The position numbers and the translations under genes were made by a program. DNA of 64,000 nucleotides, from contig CAYVHU010000002.1 in NCBI GenBank assembly GCA_964451415.1, forward strand, positions 1 through 64,000. Reading direction: 5' to 3'. This document shows, in pieces, positions 23,393-32,072 of this stretch; positions within the stretch are counted from its first letter, which is position 1; every line of letters starts with the position of its first letter. The notes under the pieces were generated by a model, which saw only the letters and a list, made by a program, of their open reading frames with translations, searched no databases and was not told the DNA's origin. This DNA comes from CAYVHU01 sp964451415. Its GTDB lineage: Bacteria; Pseudomonadota; Alphaproteobacteria; Rhodospirillales; Magnetovibrionaceae.

Positions 23393-24395
23393 ACGTAAGG
23401 GCTATCTGAATACGTATTATCGCCGGGCTGGCCATCGGATCACCATCGAAGGAGAGCCCGGAACGCCTCAATGGCTTGAGAACTACAACCGTATTCATGC
23501 CAGCTTTCAAACCCAGAGCAGCAGCCAGAAACAAAAGCTACCATATTCCATGAACGATCTTATGGTCCGCTACAAAACAAGCCCTGAATACAGGCAGCGC
23601 AAGCCTAAAACCAAAAAAGAATATGACCGCACGATGGCCTTCTTGGAGGACACATGCGGCAACCTGAGTGCAGCCACACTACCCCGAAAATTCGTCATCA
23701 AGCTGCGTAATGACAACCAAGACAGCCCCAGCCGTGCCAACAAAACCGTGGCTTTCCTGAAAACGCTGATGAATTATGCGATAGACTTGGAATGGCGGAC
23801 AACCAATCCATGCACCAATGTCAAAAAATTAAAGCTCGGACTGGGTGCGCTGGTTTGGACGCATGACCAGATTTCCACAGTCACCGCCAATTCCCGGGAC
23901 CACTACCGCCTTGCGTTTGAGTTAGGACTGAGCACCGGACAGCGGTTGGGTGACCTTCTGGCCCTGCCATGGTCTGCCTATGATGGACAAACCATCACCC
24001 TCAAACAGCAAAAAACAGGCGAAGAGCTAATTGTCCCCTGCACCACGCGGCTAAAGACCTACCTTGATACCCTCACCAGAAAATCACCCATAATTGTCAC
24101 CAGTTCCAAAGGTCACCCGTATCGCGGCGTAGACAGTTTTTCGAATTTATTTGGACGGGAACTCCGCCGCCTGGAACTGTCAGGAATCAGCTTCCACGGC
24201 CTCCGCAAAACCGCCGCTGCAATCCTTGCTGAAGAAGGTTGCTCGGAACGGGAAATCATGGCATTTACGGGGCACAGATCAACGGCAATGATCTCTCACT
24301 ATACCCGCCAAGCAGACCAAAAACGTCGCGCTACTGCGGCAGTCAAGCGGCTTGATGAGGCGCAAAGTGTAAAACACATCGGTTTAAAAGTGTAA
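23325..24395 (+). CDS. int: Tyrosine integrase
   Basis: A 356-aa recombinase from the ATG at 23325 (GGAG upstream). An N-terminal arm-binding region (10-70) and core-binding SAM-like domain (75-165) precede the catalytic domain: R207 (S-T-G-Q-R-L-G-D), K230 region (QQKTGEELIVP), H291-G-L-R294, H317 (T-G-H-R-S-T) and nucleophile Y326 (S-H-Y-T-R-Q). All five catalytic positions are present, so it should be active. It lies 41 bases from the tRNA-Ser and marks the right end of the prophage. Confidence 0.93.
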   Translation: MLKMMDGTISAMKVRYKYVQAVKRKGYLNTYYRRAGHRITIEGEPGTPQWLENYNRIHASFQTQSSSQKQKLPYSMNDLMVRYKTSPEYRQRKPKTKKEYDRTMAFLEDTCGNLSAATLPRKFVIKLRNDNQDSPSRANKTVAFLKTLMNYAIDLEWRTTNPCTNVKKLKLGLGALVWTHDQISTVTANSRDHYRLAFELGLSTGQRLGDLLALPWSAYDGQTITLKQQKTGEELIVPCTTRLKTYLDTLTRKSPIIVTSSKGHPYRGVDSFSNLFGRELRRLELSGISFHGLRKTAAAILAEEGCSEREIMAFTGHRSTAMISHYTRQADQKRRATAAVKRLDEAQSVKHIGLKV

Positions 24396-24436
24396 AACTA
24401 AAAATGGTGACCTGAAAAATCATTTAATATCAATGC

Positions 24437-24524
24437 GGAGGAGTGGCTGAGTGGTTGAAGGCGGCGGTCTTGAAAACCGTTGTACCGCAAGGTACCGGGG
24501 GTTCGAATCCCTCCTCCTCCGCCA
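24437..24524 (+). tRNA. tRNA-Ser (anticodon TGA)
   Basis: An 88-base cloverleaf. Acceptor arm GGAGGAG pairs with CTCCTCC; the D arm contains TGGCTGAGTGG; the anticodon stem GGCGGTC-TTGAAAA-CCG holds TGA (loop CTTGAAA); a long variable arm (TGTACCGCAAGGTACC) is typical of Ser; the T arm is GGGGGTTCGAATCCC and the gene encodes CCA. This is a normal, intact tRNA and probably the attachment-site neighbourhood for the prophage. Confidence 0.96.
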
Positions 24525-24563
24525 TTTCGCTTTGGTTCTCTGTGCTACTCAGTTTTTTGCTCC

Positions 24564-25057
24564 TCATACGTAAGAGTCTTCATGTCGGGTGAGCACATCA
24601 TCAACAGATAGCGAAGCAAATACGTCGTCAAAATGCTTGAGTACGGCACGTGCGGAGATATCTGTCGATGCATCGGGATCGCCAATCAGTAAATCCTTGT
24701 TGCGGACATCGTAGCCATCTGGACTGCGATTACTGGTCACGGGAGCTTTTTTCCCGGTTTCTCCATCTTCGCGGCAGGCATGCGAACAATTGAAAGCGTC
24801 TTCTTGAGATCCTTGAATTTTTTCTGAGCAGGCTGCGAAAAATACGAATTTGCCTGACAGATGGTCCGTATGACTTTGCAAGCCCCAAGTGTCCACAGCC
24901 ACATTAGCGTGCTCGCTCGCCCGATCTTACCGCCGTATACGGCTTCGTCAGTGAACCCATCATCGAGGAGCGCCAAGATTTCATCTTCAAGATCAATAAG
25001 TACGTTTACGCGTCCGGAAAGATAGTACGAAAAAGTCAGCAGTGGCTCACGCTCCAC
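24564..25057 (-). pseudogene. Conserved hypothetical gene split by a -1 frame change at A AAA AAG
   Basis: Two minus-strand frames combine to one protein. Frame 1 (start 25057) reads MEREPLLTFSYYLSGRVNVL to V-R-M-P-A-A-K-M-E-K-P-G-K-K and stops at 24737. Frame 2 continues A-P-V-T-S-N-R-S-P-D-G-Y-D to the end at 24564. The switch maps to the heptamer A AAA AAG (24752-24746) in a CGGGAAAAAAGCTCCCG context. Either a homopolymer indel broke the gene, or programmed frameshifting makes a longer product of about 164 aa. Function of the combined protein unknown. Confidence 0.65.
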
Positions 25058-25114
25058 CGTTTCCTCCCAGGTGGGGTTGAACAGGACTTCCCTTGGACGC
25101 TTTTCTATCCGGTA

Positions 25115-25423
25115 TCACGCCGCGCTCGACAACGGTTTCGCGCGCTCAATCCGCGCCAGTTCACGCGGAGAGTGTGTCGCTTCCCACAAATCTGTCCGTC
25201 GCTGTACATTCAGCCAGAAGTCAGGGCTATTGCCAAAAACACGTGCGAGAATAAGCGCAGTCGGTGCTGTCACAGCCCGACGATTGTTGCAAAGCTCATT
25301 GACGTGCTTTCGCGGAACACCCATGGCTTCGGCCAATACCGTCTGGGTCAGTTCCATTGGCCGCATGAATTCTTCAACCAGAATTTCACCGACTGAAGCC
25401 GGTTTGCGTTTGGTTTCCAGCAT
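25115..25423 (-). CDS. higA: HigA-family antitoxin
   Basis: A 102-aa XRE protein: PASVGEILVEEFMRPMELTQ, L-A-E-A-M-G-V-P-R-K-H-V-N-E-L, then R-A-V-T-A-P-T-A-L-I-L-A-R-V-F-G-N-S-P-D-F-W-L-N-V-Q, a textbook HigA of the plasmid-maintenance type. It is preceded by GAGGTGAACC and follows the toxin gene, as usual for higBA. Appears intact. Confidence 0.92.
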   Translation of the reverse strand: MLETKRKPASVGEILVEEFMRPMELTQTVLAEAMGVPRKHVNELCNNRRAVTAPTALILARVFGNSPDFWLNVQRRTDLWEATHSPRELARIERAKPLSSAA

Positions 25424-25431
25424 GGTTCACC

Positions 25432-25729
25432 TCATTGATAACTATGGTCGTCGAGATAGATGTCCGACGCTTCGCCCCGGTGGGTTATCCCAACGAAAGA
25501 TCAGTCGCCATTGTTGGTTGACACGGATGGAATGGAATCCATTCAGGTGCCCACGAAGTTTTTCAAAGTGATTGCTGGGCGGTACACGCAAATCCTGATC
25601 CGTCGTCGCGTCATCAATCATTTGGAGTTTGCGGAATAACCGATTTTCAAGATCGGGCGAAATATTGCGTGACCATGCATCCTCCACGAAAAAGCCATGC
25701 AACCACTCATCTTGAAATCCGACAATCAT
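25432..25729 (-). pseudogene. higB: HigB toxin with a one-base frameshift near the C-terminus
   Basis: From the ATG at 25729 the protein is a normal HigB (SRNISPDLENRLFRKLQMID, PPSNHFEKLRGHLNGFHSIR, WRLIFRWD) up to residue about 83. It then reads P-P-G-R-S-V-G-H-L-S and stops at 25442. Removing one G from the run at 25475-25478 restores G-E-A-S-D-I-Y-L-D-D-H-S-Y-Q and a stop at 25432, the family's usual ending. The lost tail is conserved in HigB, so the toxin is probably inactive, unless the base is a sequencing artefact. Confidence 0.75.
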
Positions 25730-26107
25730 TTCGTCCCCCCGTACTGAGTCAGTGTACCGCTCTATGGGTCAATCCGCAAGATCAAACGAGACTTTTTCCT
25801 TCCTTGGCCCCGCAGGTGGAGACGCAATGCAAGTTAACAGATTGTATTTGAGGCATTTTTTAGAGACGGTTAAATCTCATTCACCTTTTCTCAGCCACGT
25901 TCCATGCGTTTATTGGATAAAACCGCCTCCCTTGGAGGTTGTGCCTGCCACGAAACGTCTCTATAGTCCGCCAGCGCGGCTCATTCCTTCATAGTAAAGG
26001 GCTGAGTAATATCCTTTATTGCGCGACTCAATGCTGAGAGCCAGCCTGGACGTTGAAGAAATCTGCTCGTTCAAATCAAATAAAAGCAATTATAAGGTAC
26101 ATAAATA
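25730..26107. other. Intergenic region without a clear gene
   Basis: No convincing ORF lies here; the plus-strand frames are short and lack ribosome binding sites. On the minus strand near higB, ACTGAGTCAGT (25743-25753) is a perfect 5-base inverted repeat inside GTAC...GTAC, a candidate HigA operator, with TTGACC (25772-25767) as possible -35. The rest is AT-richer and unremarkable. Confidence 0.5.
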
Positions 26108-26581
26108 ATGAAGAATATTTTAGTTTCTATTTCTTTTCTTTTTCTGGCAGGTTGCGCATCAATCGTCAATGGCGTCAATGAGCCCCTGTCCATGACGACG
26201 AAGGCGGATGGTGCGGACGTCACCGGAGCCAGTTGCGAACTGCGTAACGATAAAGGGACATGGTATGTGACGACACCGGGATCGACAACCGTGCACAGAA
26301 GTGTCGAGGACTTGATTGTTAAGTGTAAAAAGAAGGGCTATGCGCCGGGATTGGCGAACGTTAAATCTTCAACCAAGGGGATGGCTTTCGGAAATATTCT
26401 TTTTGGCGGCGTTGTGGGCGGGGCTGTGGATATAGGGGATGGAGCCGCGTTCGATTACCCGACCCTCATCAACGTGAACATGGGGAAAACTATTGTGCTT
26501 AACGCCAAGCCGTCCGCCTCCTCCCAGCAGAAGATTGCGAAGAGCGGTGTTGCGCAGACGACCCAAAAAACACAGCAATAA
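26108..26581 (+). CDS. Small lipoprotein, 157 aa
   Basis: The N-terminus ends in the lipobox L-A-G-C (Cys at about 16). The mature part begins A-S-I-V-N-G-V-N-E-P and contains YVTTPGSTTVHRSVEDLIVK, C-K-K-K-G-Y, then a glycine-rich helix (GNILFGGVVGGAVDIGDGAA) and a Gln/Lys/Thr tail. Outer-membrane lipoproteins of this kind (PEGA-like core followed by a hydrophobic patch) are common in proteobacterial accessory regions. Exact role unknown. Confidence 0.75.
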   Translation: MKNILVSISFLFLAGCASIVNGVNEPLSMTTKADGADVTGASCELRNDKGTWYVTTPGSTTVHRSVEDLIVKCKKKGYAPGLANVKSSTKGMAFGNILFGGVVGGAVDIGDGAAFDYPTLINVNMGKTIVLNAKPSASSQQKIAKSGVAQTTQKTQQ

Positions 26582-26608
26582 ACGCGATGGCCGTGGGCCG
26601 AAAAATGG

Positions 26609-26648
26609 TTCAGGGTCCAAACGCCTTTGAATGCGCTTCGACCCTGAA
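26609..26648. terminator. Hairpin between convergent lipoprotein and egtD genes
   Basis: TTCAGGGTC (26609-26617) pairs perfectly with GACCCTGAA (26640-26648). No U-tract follows, so it is a candidate terminator only, serving the converging genes. Confidence 0.4.
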
Positions 26649-26701
26649 TTCAATAAGGTGGAGCCACGTTTCCATACTGTCCCGGTTTTCCGATTGTGTG
26701 T

Positions 26702-27679
26702 TCAGCTTGTCACCAGATAGTGGATGCTGAACAGGTTGGCGGGGTCGACCCAGGTTTTCTGGGGGCGAAAACCGGCTTTCGTGGCCAGAGCATGGAATTC
26801 TTCGACCGTAAATTTATAGGAATTTTCGGTATGGATCGTTTCTCCTTCGCTGAAGGCGAAGGTTTGGGCGCAGGCCGTAATCACTTGCGAACACAAGCTG
26901 ACCAGATGCATTTCGACCCGTCCAAGTTCGGGGTTATAGGCCGCCCGGTGGCGGAAGTTCGCAAGATCAAAATTGCCATCCAGTTCTGTGTTGATGCGTT
27001 GCAGCAGGTTCAAATTGAACGCCGCGCTGACGCCGACGGAATCGTCGTAGGCGGCATTGAGAACATTGGCGTCTTTTTTTAGATCGATGCCGATCAAAAG
27101 GCCGCCGCCATCCAACCAACCAACCGCCTGTTCCAGAAACTTGATGGCCTCGTCAGGCGTGAAATTTCCGATGGAAGAACCCGGAAAGAAGCCAACCCTG
27201 CGGCCTTCGCCTACCTGCGGGAAGTCAAAGCTTGTTGTATAATCGGCACATACCGCGGTGACCGGCAAGTGGGGGAAACGACGTGCCAAAACCGCAGCGG
27301 CCTCAAGAAGATGATCGCGCGAGATGTCTATCGGAACGTACGAGCGTGGCTGCCCCATGGCTTTGAGAATGAGGCGTGCCTTGATGCTAGCGCCGCTACC
27401 GAATTCGATAAAATGGCAATCCGGTCCCATCAGCTGCGCCATTTCCGAGGCATGTTTGCGCAGCAACGCGGTTTCGGTTCGGGTTGGATAATATTCCTCT
27501 ACATCGCATATTTTTTCGAAAATGCGAGAGCCTTCTGCATCGTATAAAAACTTGCTTGGCAGTTCTTTCCGAGGCTTCGAAAGGCCCCTCAGTACGGCAT
27601 CGTGAAAGCTTTCGGGCGTCGGCTCAAAATCATGGAAAGCGGCTAGGTCGCCCGCTTGTGCAAGTGCGGTGGTCGGCAT
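26702..27679 (-). CDS. egtD: EgtD-family L-histidine N-alpha-methyltransferase
   Basis: A 325-aa protein from the ATG at 27679 (GGAG upstream). The region E-L-P-S-K-F-L-Y-D-A-E-G-S-R-I-F-E-K-I and Y-Y-P-T-R-T-E, the SAM motif FIEFGSGASIK, then F-F-P-G-S-S-I-G-N-F and the C-terminal E-N-S-Y-K-F define the DUF2260/EgtD family. It trimethylates histidine to hercynine in ergothioneine synthesis. The usual partner egtB is not adjacent; the next gene is an unrelated alpha/beta hydrolase. Confidence 0.88.
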   Translation of the reverse strand: MPTTALAQAGDLAAFHDFEPTPESFHDAVLRGLSKPRKELPSKFLYDAEGSRIFEKICDVEEYYPTRTETALLRKHASEMAQLMGPDCHFIEFGSGASIKARLILKAMGQPRSYVPIDISRDHLLEAAAVLARRFPHLPVTAVCADYTTSFDFPQVGEGRRVGFFPGSSIGNFTPDEAIKFLEQAVGWLDGGGLLIGIDLKKDANVLNAAYDDSVGVSAAFNLNLLQRINTELDGNFDLANFRHRAAYNPELGRVEMHLVSLCSQVITACAQTFAFSEGETIHTENSYKFTVEEFHALATKAGFRPQKTWVDPANLFSIHYLVTS

Positions 27680-27801
27680 AGAATAACTCCAATAAAGATC
27701 AGTTTTTTGCCGGTTCTTACACACCGACGAGTTAGTATGGATGGACTTTGTGTTACTTATAGCTGTCACGCAGCCCCTTTGCAATTCATGATAGATTCTA
27801 T

Positions 27802-28812
27802 TCAATGTTGGTTTATATCTTCGAGAACGCGACGCACGACGGCTTCCACCATTACTTCACGGGGAAAGGCGTTGCGGTTTAGAAATCTGCGCGCAACCCA
27901 ACGTGAGATGACGCCTGTGTTGCGATTGAACGGCATCCCCGTTGCGATGTGGTCGGCGTTTAAAACGCCCAGGAACTCTGCATGCGGCAGAATCTGGTCG
28001 CGCAATAACATCTGTCCGTCGTTCAAAGGATCAAGGCGCGATAAAGCCCGGTAAGTCCCTGCCATGCTCTTTGACACCCTCGTCTCATCAATGGCTGCGC
28101 CAAGGCAATAGTAACGTGGTTGCGTGGGAAGGTCCGCCTTGTGCAAGAACGCTGTTCTCGTTGCCGGCGCCAAACTTTGCACGGCCTCGCCGTTGTGGCG
28201 CGCGCACATCGGCAGGGGAAGATTGCGCTCCAGCCATTTCAGCCAGCCAGGAGCCAAATCATGGAGTGGTGAGCCGCAAACCGCACCGACGAGCGAGACC
28301 AAGGCTGTGATGCGCGGGTGCGTTTCGGGGTGGTTCGTCAGCATCGTCAAGGCATCCATCGCCCCTTTGGACATGGCAATCATGATGACGGCTTCCCCAT
28401 GCGGCAGCGCCATGATCAAATCGCGCAATTGCTGTGCATTGTGCGCGCATCCCCCACGTCCCGCCAAAGGCGCGATCAATGTTTTTGCGCCCAGACGATT
28501 AAGGTGCGCCAGAGCGTCGCTCAGGACATTGGTCATGAAAGCGATGCACTCCGTTAAGAATCCCGGAACGGCGATAACGTGGAGATGCGCCGGGAGAAGG
28601 CCGATGGAGACGCTTCGGCCCGTCGCAGGACCTTCTTCGCCCAGGGGCCGTAAGATTGCGTCCGTGGGCCGGAAATCGGGCAAGGCTTCGCCCGAAGCCC
28701 GATTGACGGCGTCAAGAATTTCCCGAAACCGGGCGCGTCCGTCACGGACGCCGCCACGATCGATGATAGGGTTCAAAGGGATTGAGTCTGGCAAGATCAT
28801 GGGGGCGATCAT
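27802..28812 (-). CDS. Alpha/beta hydrolase-like protein, 336 aa
   Basis: The sequence shows a beta strand LHVIAVPGFLTECIAFM, then G-A-K-T-L-I-A-P-L-A-G-R-G-G-C, and a nucleophile-elbow-like V-I-M-I-A-M-S-K-G-A-M-D-A-L with a central Ser, then a possible Asp (DPLNDGQM) and a His near A-D-H-I-A. These resemble serine hydrolases, though the G-x-S-x-G is A-M-S-K-G. It lies upstream of egtD in the same direction with 122 bases between. Substrate unknown. Confidence 0.65.
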   Translation of the reverse strand: MIAPMILPDSIPLNPIIDRGGVRDGRARFREILDAVNRASGEALPDFRPTDAILRPLGEEGPATGRSVSIGLLPAHLHVIAVPGFLTECIAFMTNVLSDALAHLNRLGAKTLIAPLAGRGGCAHNAQQLRDLIMALPHGEAVIMIAMSKGAMDALTMLTNHPETHPRITALVSLVGAVCGSPLHDLAPGWLKWLERNLPLPMCARHNGEAVQSLAPATRTAFLHKADLPTQPRYYCLGAAIDETRVSKSMAGTYRALSRLDPLNDGQMLLRDQILPHAEFLGVLNADHIATGMPFNRNTGVISRWVARRFLNRNAFPREVMVEAVVRRVLEDINQH

Positions 28813-28900
28813 AACAACCCGAACGCTCTGTATACGTTATGAATATGTGACAAAAGTATGCCGTCTCGACGGGCCGGTGGTTTTATGAAAAACTGTTCCC

Positions 28901-29524
28901 ATGCGTATTGATGTTTTTTTCGATCCGATCTGTCCGTGGTGTTATATCGGCAAACGCCGTTTGCAGCGCGCCTTGGGGCAACGTCCTGCCATCAGCGTCG
29001 ATTTGCATTGGCGGCCCTTTATGTTGAACCCCGACATGCCCACCGACGGGATGGAACGCCACGCCTACATGTTGCACAAATTCGGCACTGAGGCCCGGGT
29101 GCGTCGCCTGCTCGGCGCGCTGGAGGTGACCGGACAATCCGAAGAAATCAATTTCAACTTCGGGGCCATTTACCAAACACCGAATACCCTGGATGCCCAC
29201 CGGCTGGTGCGTTATGCATCGGAAAACGGTTTGGGAGAACAAGTCGTCGAAGCTTTGTTCCGCGGTTTTTTCGTTGAAGGCCGCGACATCGGCATGTTCG
29301 AGGAACTGTCCGCCATCGGGCGTTCCATCGGTCTCGATGGTGTGGGGCTCGATGCTTATCTCAACAGCAACGTCGACACCTCCTGGGTCATCGAGCAAAA
29401 CGGCAACGCGCACCGTTTGGGCGTGAACGGCGTGCCGTGTTTTCTGTTGGACGGGCGTTTGGCGTTACAAGGCGCACAACAAGCCGATATTTTGTCGCGG
29501 CTTTTGGATGCGGCGGCGGCGTGA
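28901..29524 (+). CDS. DsbA-family protein, FrnE-like
   Basis: A 207-aa cytosolic thioredoxin-fold protein with F-D-P-I-C-P-W-C-Y-I-G-K-R (active-site CPWC, residues 10-16), a helical insertion, and the cis-Pro loop G-V-N-G-V-P-C-F near residue 180. The order and absence of a signal peptide fit the FrnE subfamily of two-cysteine oxidoreductases. Stand-alone gene, divergent from the hydrolase. Confidence 0.85.
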   Translation: MRIDVFFDPICPWCYIGKRRLQRALGQRPAISVDLHWRPFMLNPDMPTDGMERHAYMLHKFGTEARVRRLLGALEVTGQSEEINFNFGAIYQTPNTLDAHRLVRYASENGLGEQVVEALFRGFFVEGRDIGMFEELSAIGRSIGLDGVGLDAYLNSNVDTSWVIEQNGNAHRLGVNGVPCFLLDGRLALQGAQQADILSRLLDAAAA

Positions 29525-29533
29525 GCGGAAATC

Positions 29534-31486
29534 TCAACGGATGTTTTTCTTCAACGCCGTTTGCAGAACGGAAAGCTGGATCGGTTTGGTGATGTAATCG
29601 TCGAATCCCGCAGTCAGGGCACGTTCGATCTCGGTGGATGAGGAATCCGCGCTGATGGCGATGATCGGAATGTCCGCACACACGTCGCCGTGTGCGCGCA
29701 GTTCCTGCATGGCCTGGGTGCCGCTGATGCCGGGCAGGTTGATGTCCATAAGGATCAAGTCCGGTTTTTTGGCAAGGGCCACCTTTACGCCCTCCTCGCC
29801 TGAAGTGGCGATCAACAATTTCGGCCCCTTCATCAAGATGAAGTATTGTTCCAGCAAGGCGACGTTTGCGGGCGTGTCCTCGACATATAAAACGGTTCCC
29901 ACGTGAGGGGCGGCATTTTCATCAATATCAAGAGCGGGATGTTCCGCATCTTCGGGCATGATCGCCGCCGTGCTGTTGCGCGGAGACGGTGGTGCGCTAC
30001 GCGGTAAATTCACCCAGAAAGTACTGCCACGGCCCGGTGTGCTTTCGAAGTCGAGGTCACCGCCGATGGCTTCGACCAATTTTTTGGCGATGGGCAAACC
30101 GATCCCCAATCCTTGATGGACGGATGTCTCATCTGCAATGCGCGCAAAGGGCTGAAACAATTTGCCCTGCTCGGCCAGTGCGATGCCCGGTCCGTTGTCG
30201 GCAATCAGAACGCGCACGCTGTCCTCGTTTACATATTCACACGTTACTTTGACGTGTCCCCCTAAGCGGCTGTATATAATTGCATTTGACAGTAGATTTC
30301 CCAGGGCTTGGCGCAGCAGAACAGGATCGACACGCACCAGCGCATACCAACATGATCCGGTCATGGGGTCGATGACGACCTTATGTTTGATTGCCTGGCC
30401 TTGTGCCTGTTCCACAATCTCTTTCACGATGACATCCAGCGGCAGCGTTTCTATTTTGGCGGTGATGGTTCCGCCAAATTCGATGGCCGATAAATTCAAC
30501 ACCTGATTGAGCAACGCCAAAAGCTGCCGGCTGGACAGCATAACTTGTTTGATGGCGTCGCTATCATGTGAGGTCCCTCTCCGACGAGTTTCCATTTCCA
30601 TCAATTGCGCATATCCCATAATGGCGTTCAGTGGGGTGCGCATTTCGTGGCTCATCGTCGAGAGAAATTTCGATTTTGCACGACTGGCGTTGTCCGCCGC
30701 AACCATTTGCGCATGCAGGTTCCTGGTCTGTGCATAAACTTCTCTATCAAGATCGCCGCGTAATGCATTCAACTCAAAGGCATTGTCCTTGAGTACGGCA
30801 ATCGCACGGGCCAGGCGGCCAATTTCATCATCACGGCTTTGATAGGGGATCGCGGTGTTGTGCGTACCACGTGCCAAGTCCAGAATATGCACGTTGAGCA
30901 CGTCCATGGGCTGGGTGATCCATCTTGTGGCGACATAAATGGCGATGAACATGACGCCGAACAAGCCAAAAGAGATGGTGATGGTGACAATAATGGCGTT
31001 GTACAAATCGGCTTTCAGGCCGTCGCGTCCGAAGGCAACGTCGACATAACCGATCAGGCGCGTTTGACCGGCGGCGTCGCTCCAGGTGATCTGTCGCCGG
31101 GCCGTAATCCATTTCGTGTCCGGTGTGAAAGCGTCCGTTTCAATGATCACTTTTCCCGCAGGGTCCGTGATGCGCGCACCTTTGAAATTTGGGCTTTTGT
31201 CGAGCCTTTTCAGGATGTTTTTCAGCGCCGAGCGTTCGTGTTTCCACAAGGGTCCGGACAATGCGCCCGCTTGCAACTCACTCAACAGGTTTACCCGTGA
31301 AATCAGTGTTTTCTCACGGAACACATAGCCGTCGCGAATATGCAGGATCGAGGCCAGGACAAACACCACCATAATGGCGGTGAATGCGCGGATCATCACA
31401 CGTGCCGTAATGCCGAAACGCACATTCGTGTGAGTGTCGTCGTCCGGGGAATTTGCGCGAGGGCTTGTTTTGAGCGAAGACATCAA
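29534..31486 (-). CDS. Hybrid sensor histidine kinase with receiver domain
   Basis: A 650-aa membrane kinase. One membrane helix near residues 30-50, a periplasmic sensor part (55-160), a second helix (165-190), a HAMP-like region ending near 235, HisKA around F-L-S-T-M-S-H-E-M-R-T-P-L-N (His near 280), HATPase with N-A-I-I-Y-S and D-N-G-P-G-I, and a C-terminal REC domain (Y-V-E-D-T-P-A-N and M-D-I-N-L-P-G). No response regulator gene is adjacent, so the output is unknown. Confidence 0.9.
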   Translation of the reverse strand: MMSSLKTSPRANSPDDDTHTNVRFGITARVMIRAFTAIMVVFVLASILHIRDGYVFREKTLISRVNLLSELQAGALSGPLWKHERSALKNILKRLDKSPNFKGARITDPAGKVIIETDAFTPDTKWITARRQITWSDAAGQTRLIGYVDVAFGRDGLKADLYNAIIVTITISFGLFGVMFIAIYVATRWITQPMDVLNVHILDLARGTHNTAIPYQSRDDEIGRLARAIAVLKDNAFELNALRGDLDREVYAQTRNLHAQMVAADNASRAKSKFLSTMSHEMRTPLNAIMGYAQLMEMETRRRGTSHDSDAIKQVMLSSRQLLALLNQVLNLSAIEFGGTITAKIETLPLDVIVKEIVEQAQGQAIKHKVVIDPMTGSCWYALVRVDPVLLRQALGNLLSNAIIYSRLGGHVKVTCEYVNEDSVRVLIADNGPGIALAEQGKLFQPFARIADETSVHQGLGIGLPIAKKLVEAIGGDLDFESTPGRGSTFWVNLPRSAPPSPRNSTAAIMPEDAEHPALDIDENAAPHVGTVLYVEDTPANVALLEQYFILMKGPKLLIATSGEEGVKVALAKKPDLILMDINLPGISGTQAMQELRAHGDVCADIPIIAISADSSSTEIERALTAGFDDYITKPIQLSVLQTALKKNIR

Positions 31487-31571
31487 AGCGGACCCGGAAC
31501 TCAGGCGAAAGGGAAATCATGTATGATCAATGTTGAACCAATGCCGAGTTTCCAGCCTTCGTTCGCTTTCG

Positions 31572-32072
31572 TCAACCCGAACGATCACGCAATGCGCGCA
31601 AGTAGTGCGTTGTGATCACCTGCGACTTGCGAGGCCCCGTGACCCGCCAGACACTCAACCAGGCCATGTCGCTGATCGCACGGTATAAACCGAGATAAGT
31701 ATCGTCCTTGCATTGATGCTCGACTCGCACGATCCCTTTGGTCAAATCGAGGATATGAAAAAACTGGCCATCCGTGAAACGGACCTCGGCAACACCGGGG
31801 GCGAGGAAATCGTAGACGTATTCGCGTTCGCTCACGGTGGTAAATTCATCGAAAACCATCTCACCGCTTTCACGATATCGAAGTCCGGCATTTTCCGGCA
31901 TGAAGCGGGCCTCACCCAGACAGCTTCCTTCGGCATCGCGCAGGGTGTCGAACACGGTGCGCTCGAAGCGCCACGGGCCACCCAGATAGGCGTGAAGATC
32001 GGGGATGTGCGTGGGAACGGCGTTTGCAGGGAACCTATCTGCGTCAACGCCTTTTTCCCCTGCATTGCTCAC
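31572..32072 (-). CDS. DUF6314 family protein
   Basis: I start at the GTG at 32072, which overlaps the bioY stop (GTGA); the frame is open to 32102. A 166-aa protein with L-G-G-P-W-R-F-E-R-T, G-L-R-Y-R-E-S-G, then H-I-L-D-L-T and H-Q-C-K-D-D-T-Y-L-G, and W-R-V-T-G-P-R-K, the pattern of DUF6314 beta-barrel proteins. Role unknown; coupling to bioY may be only positional. Confidence 0.8.
   Translation of the reverse strand: MSNAGEKGVDADRFPANAVPTHIPDLHAYLGGPWRFERTVFDTLRDAEGSCLGEARFMPENAGLRYRESGEMVFDEFTTVSEREYVYDFLAPGVAEVRFTDGQFFHILDLTKGIVRVEHQCKDDTYLGLYRAISDMAWLSVWRVTGPRKSQVITTHYLRALRDRSG

Larger units (their letters stand above)
1..24436. mobile_element. Right portion of a tailed-phage prophage (left end outside window)
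   Basis: The stretch holds a tyrosine integrase at its right end, recombination genes (RecE-like, RecT, RusA), a phage replication protein, two divergent regulators, small and large terminase, portal, scaffold, capsid and tail-tube genes. Structural genes run leftward and the recombination/modification genes run rightward, with an accessory module between them. The T7-like portal, Bbp19-like protein and short-tail tube proteins point to a podovirus-like virion. The packaging and capsid genes look intact, with no stops or frameshifts seen. Lysis, tail fibre and left attachment site are not visible and must lie to the left. The right boundary is inferred to lie between the integrase stop (24395) and the tRNA-Ser (24437). 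Confidence 0.93.

Noticed and set aside
1..24436. Diversity-generating retroelement as in phage BPP-1
   Set aside because: No reverse transcriptase or template/variable repeat pair is visible in the window, though the Bbp19-like gene recalls BPP-1.
25752..25994. 80-aa plus-strand ORF between higB and the lipoprotein
   Set aside because: No ribosome binding site, no recognisable features, and it overlaps the probable higBA control region.
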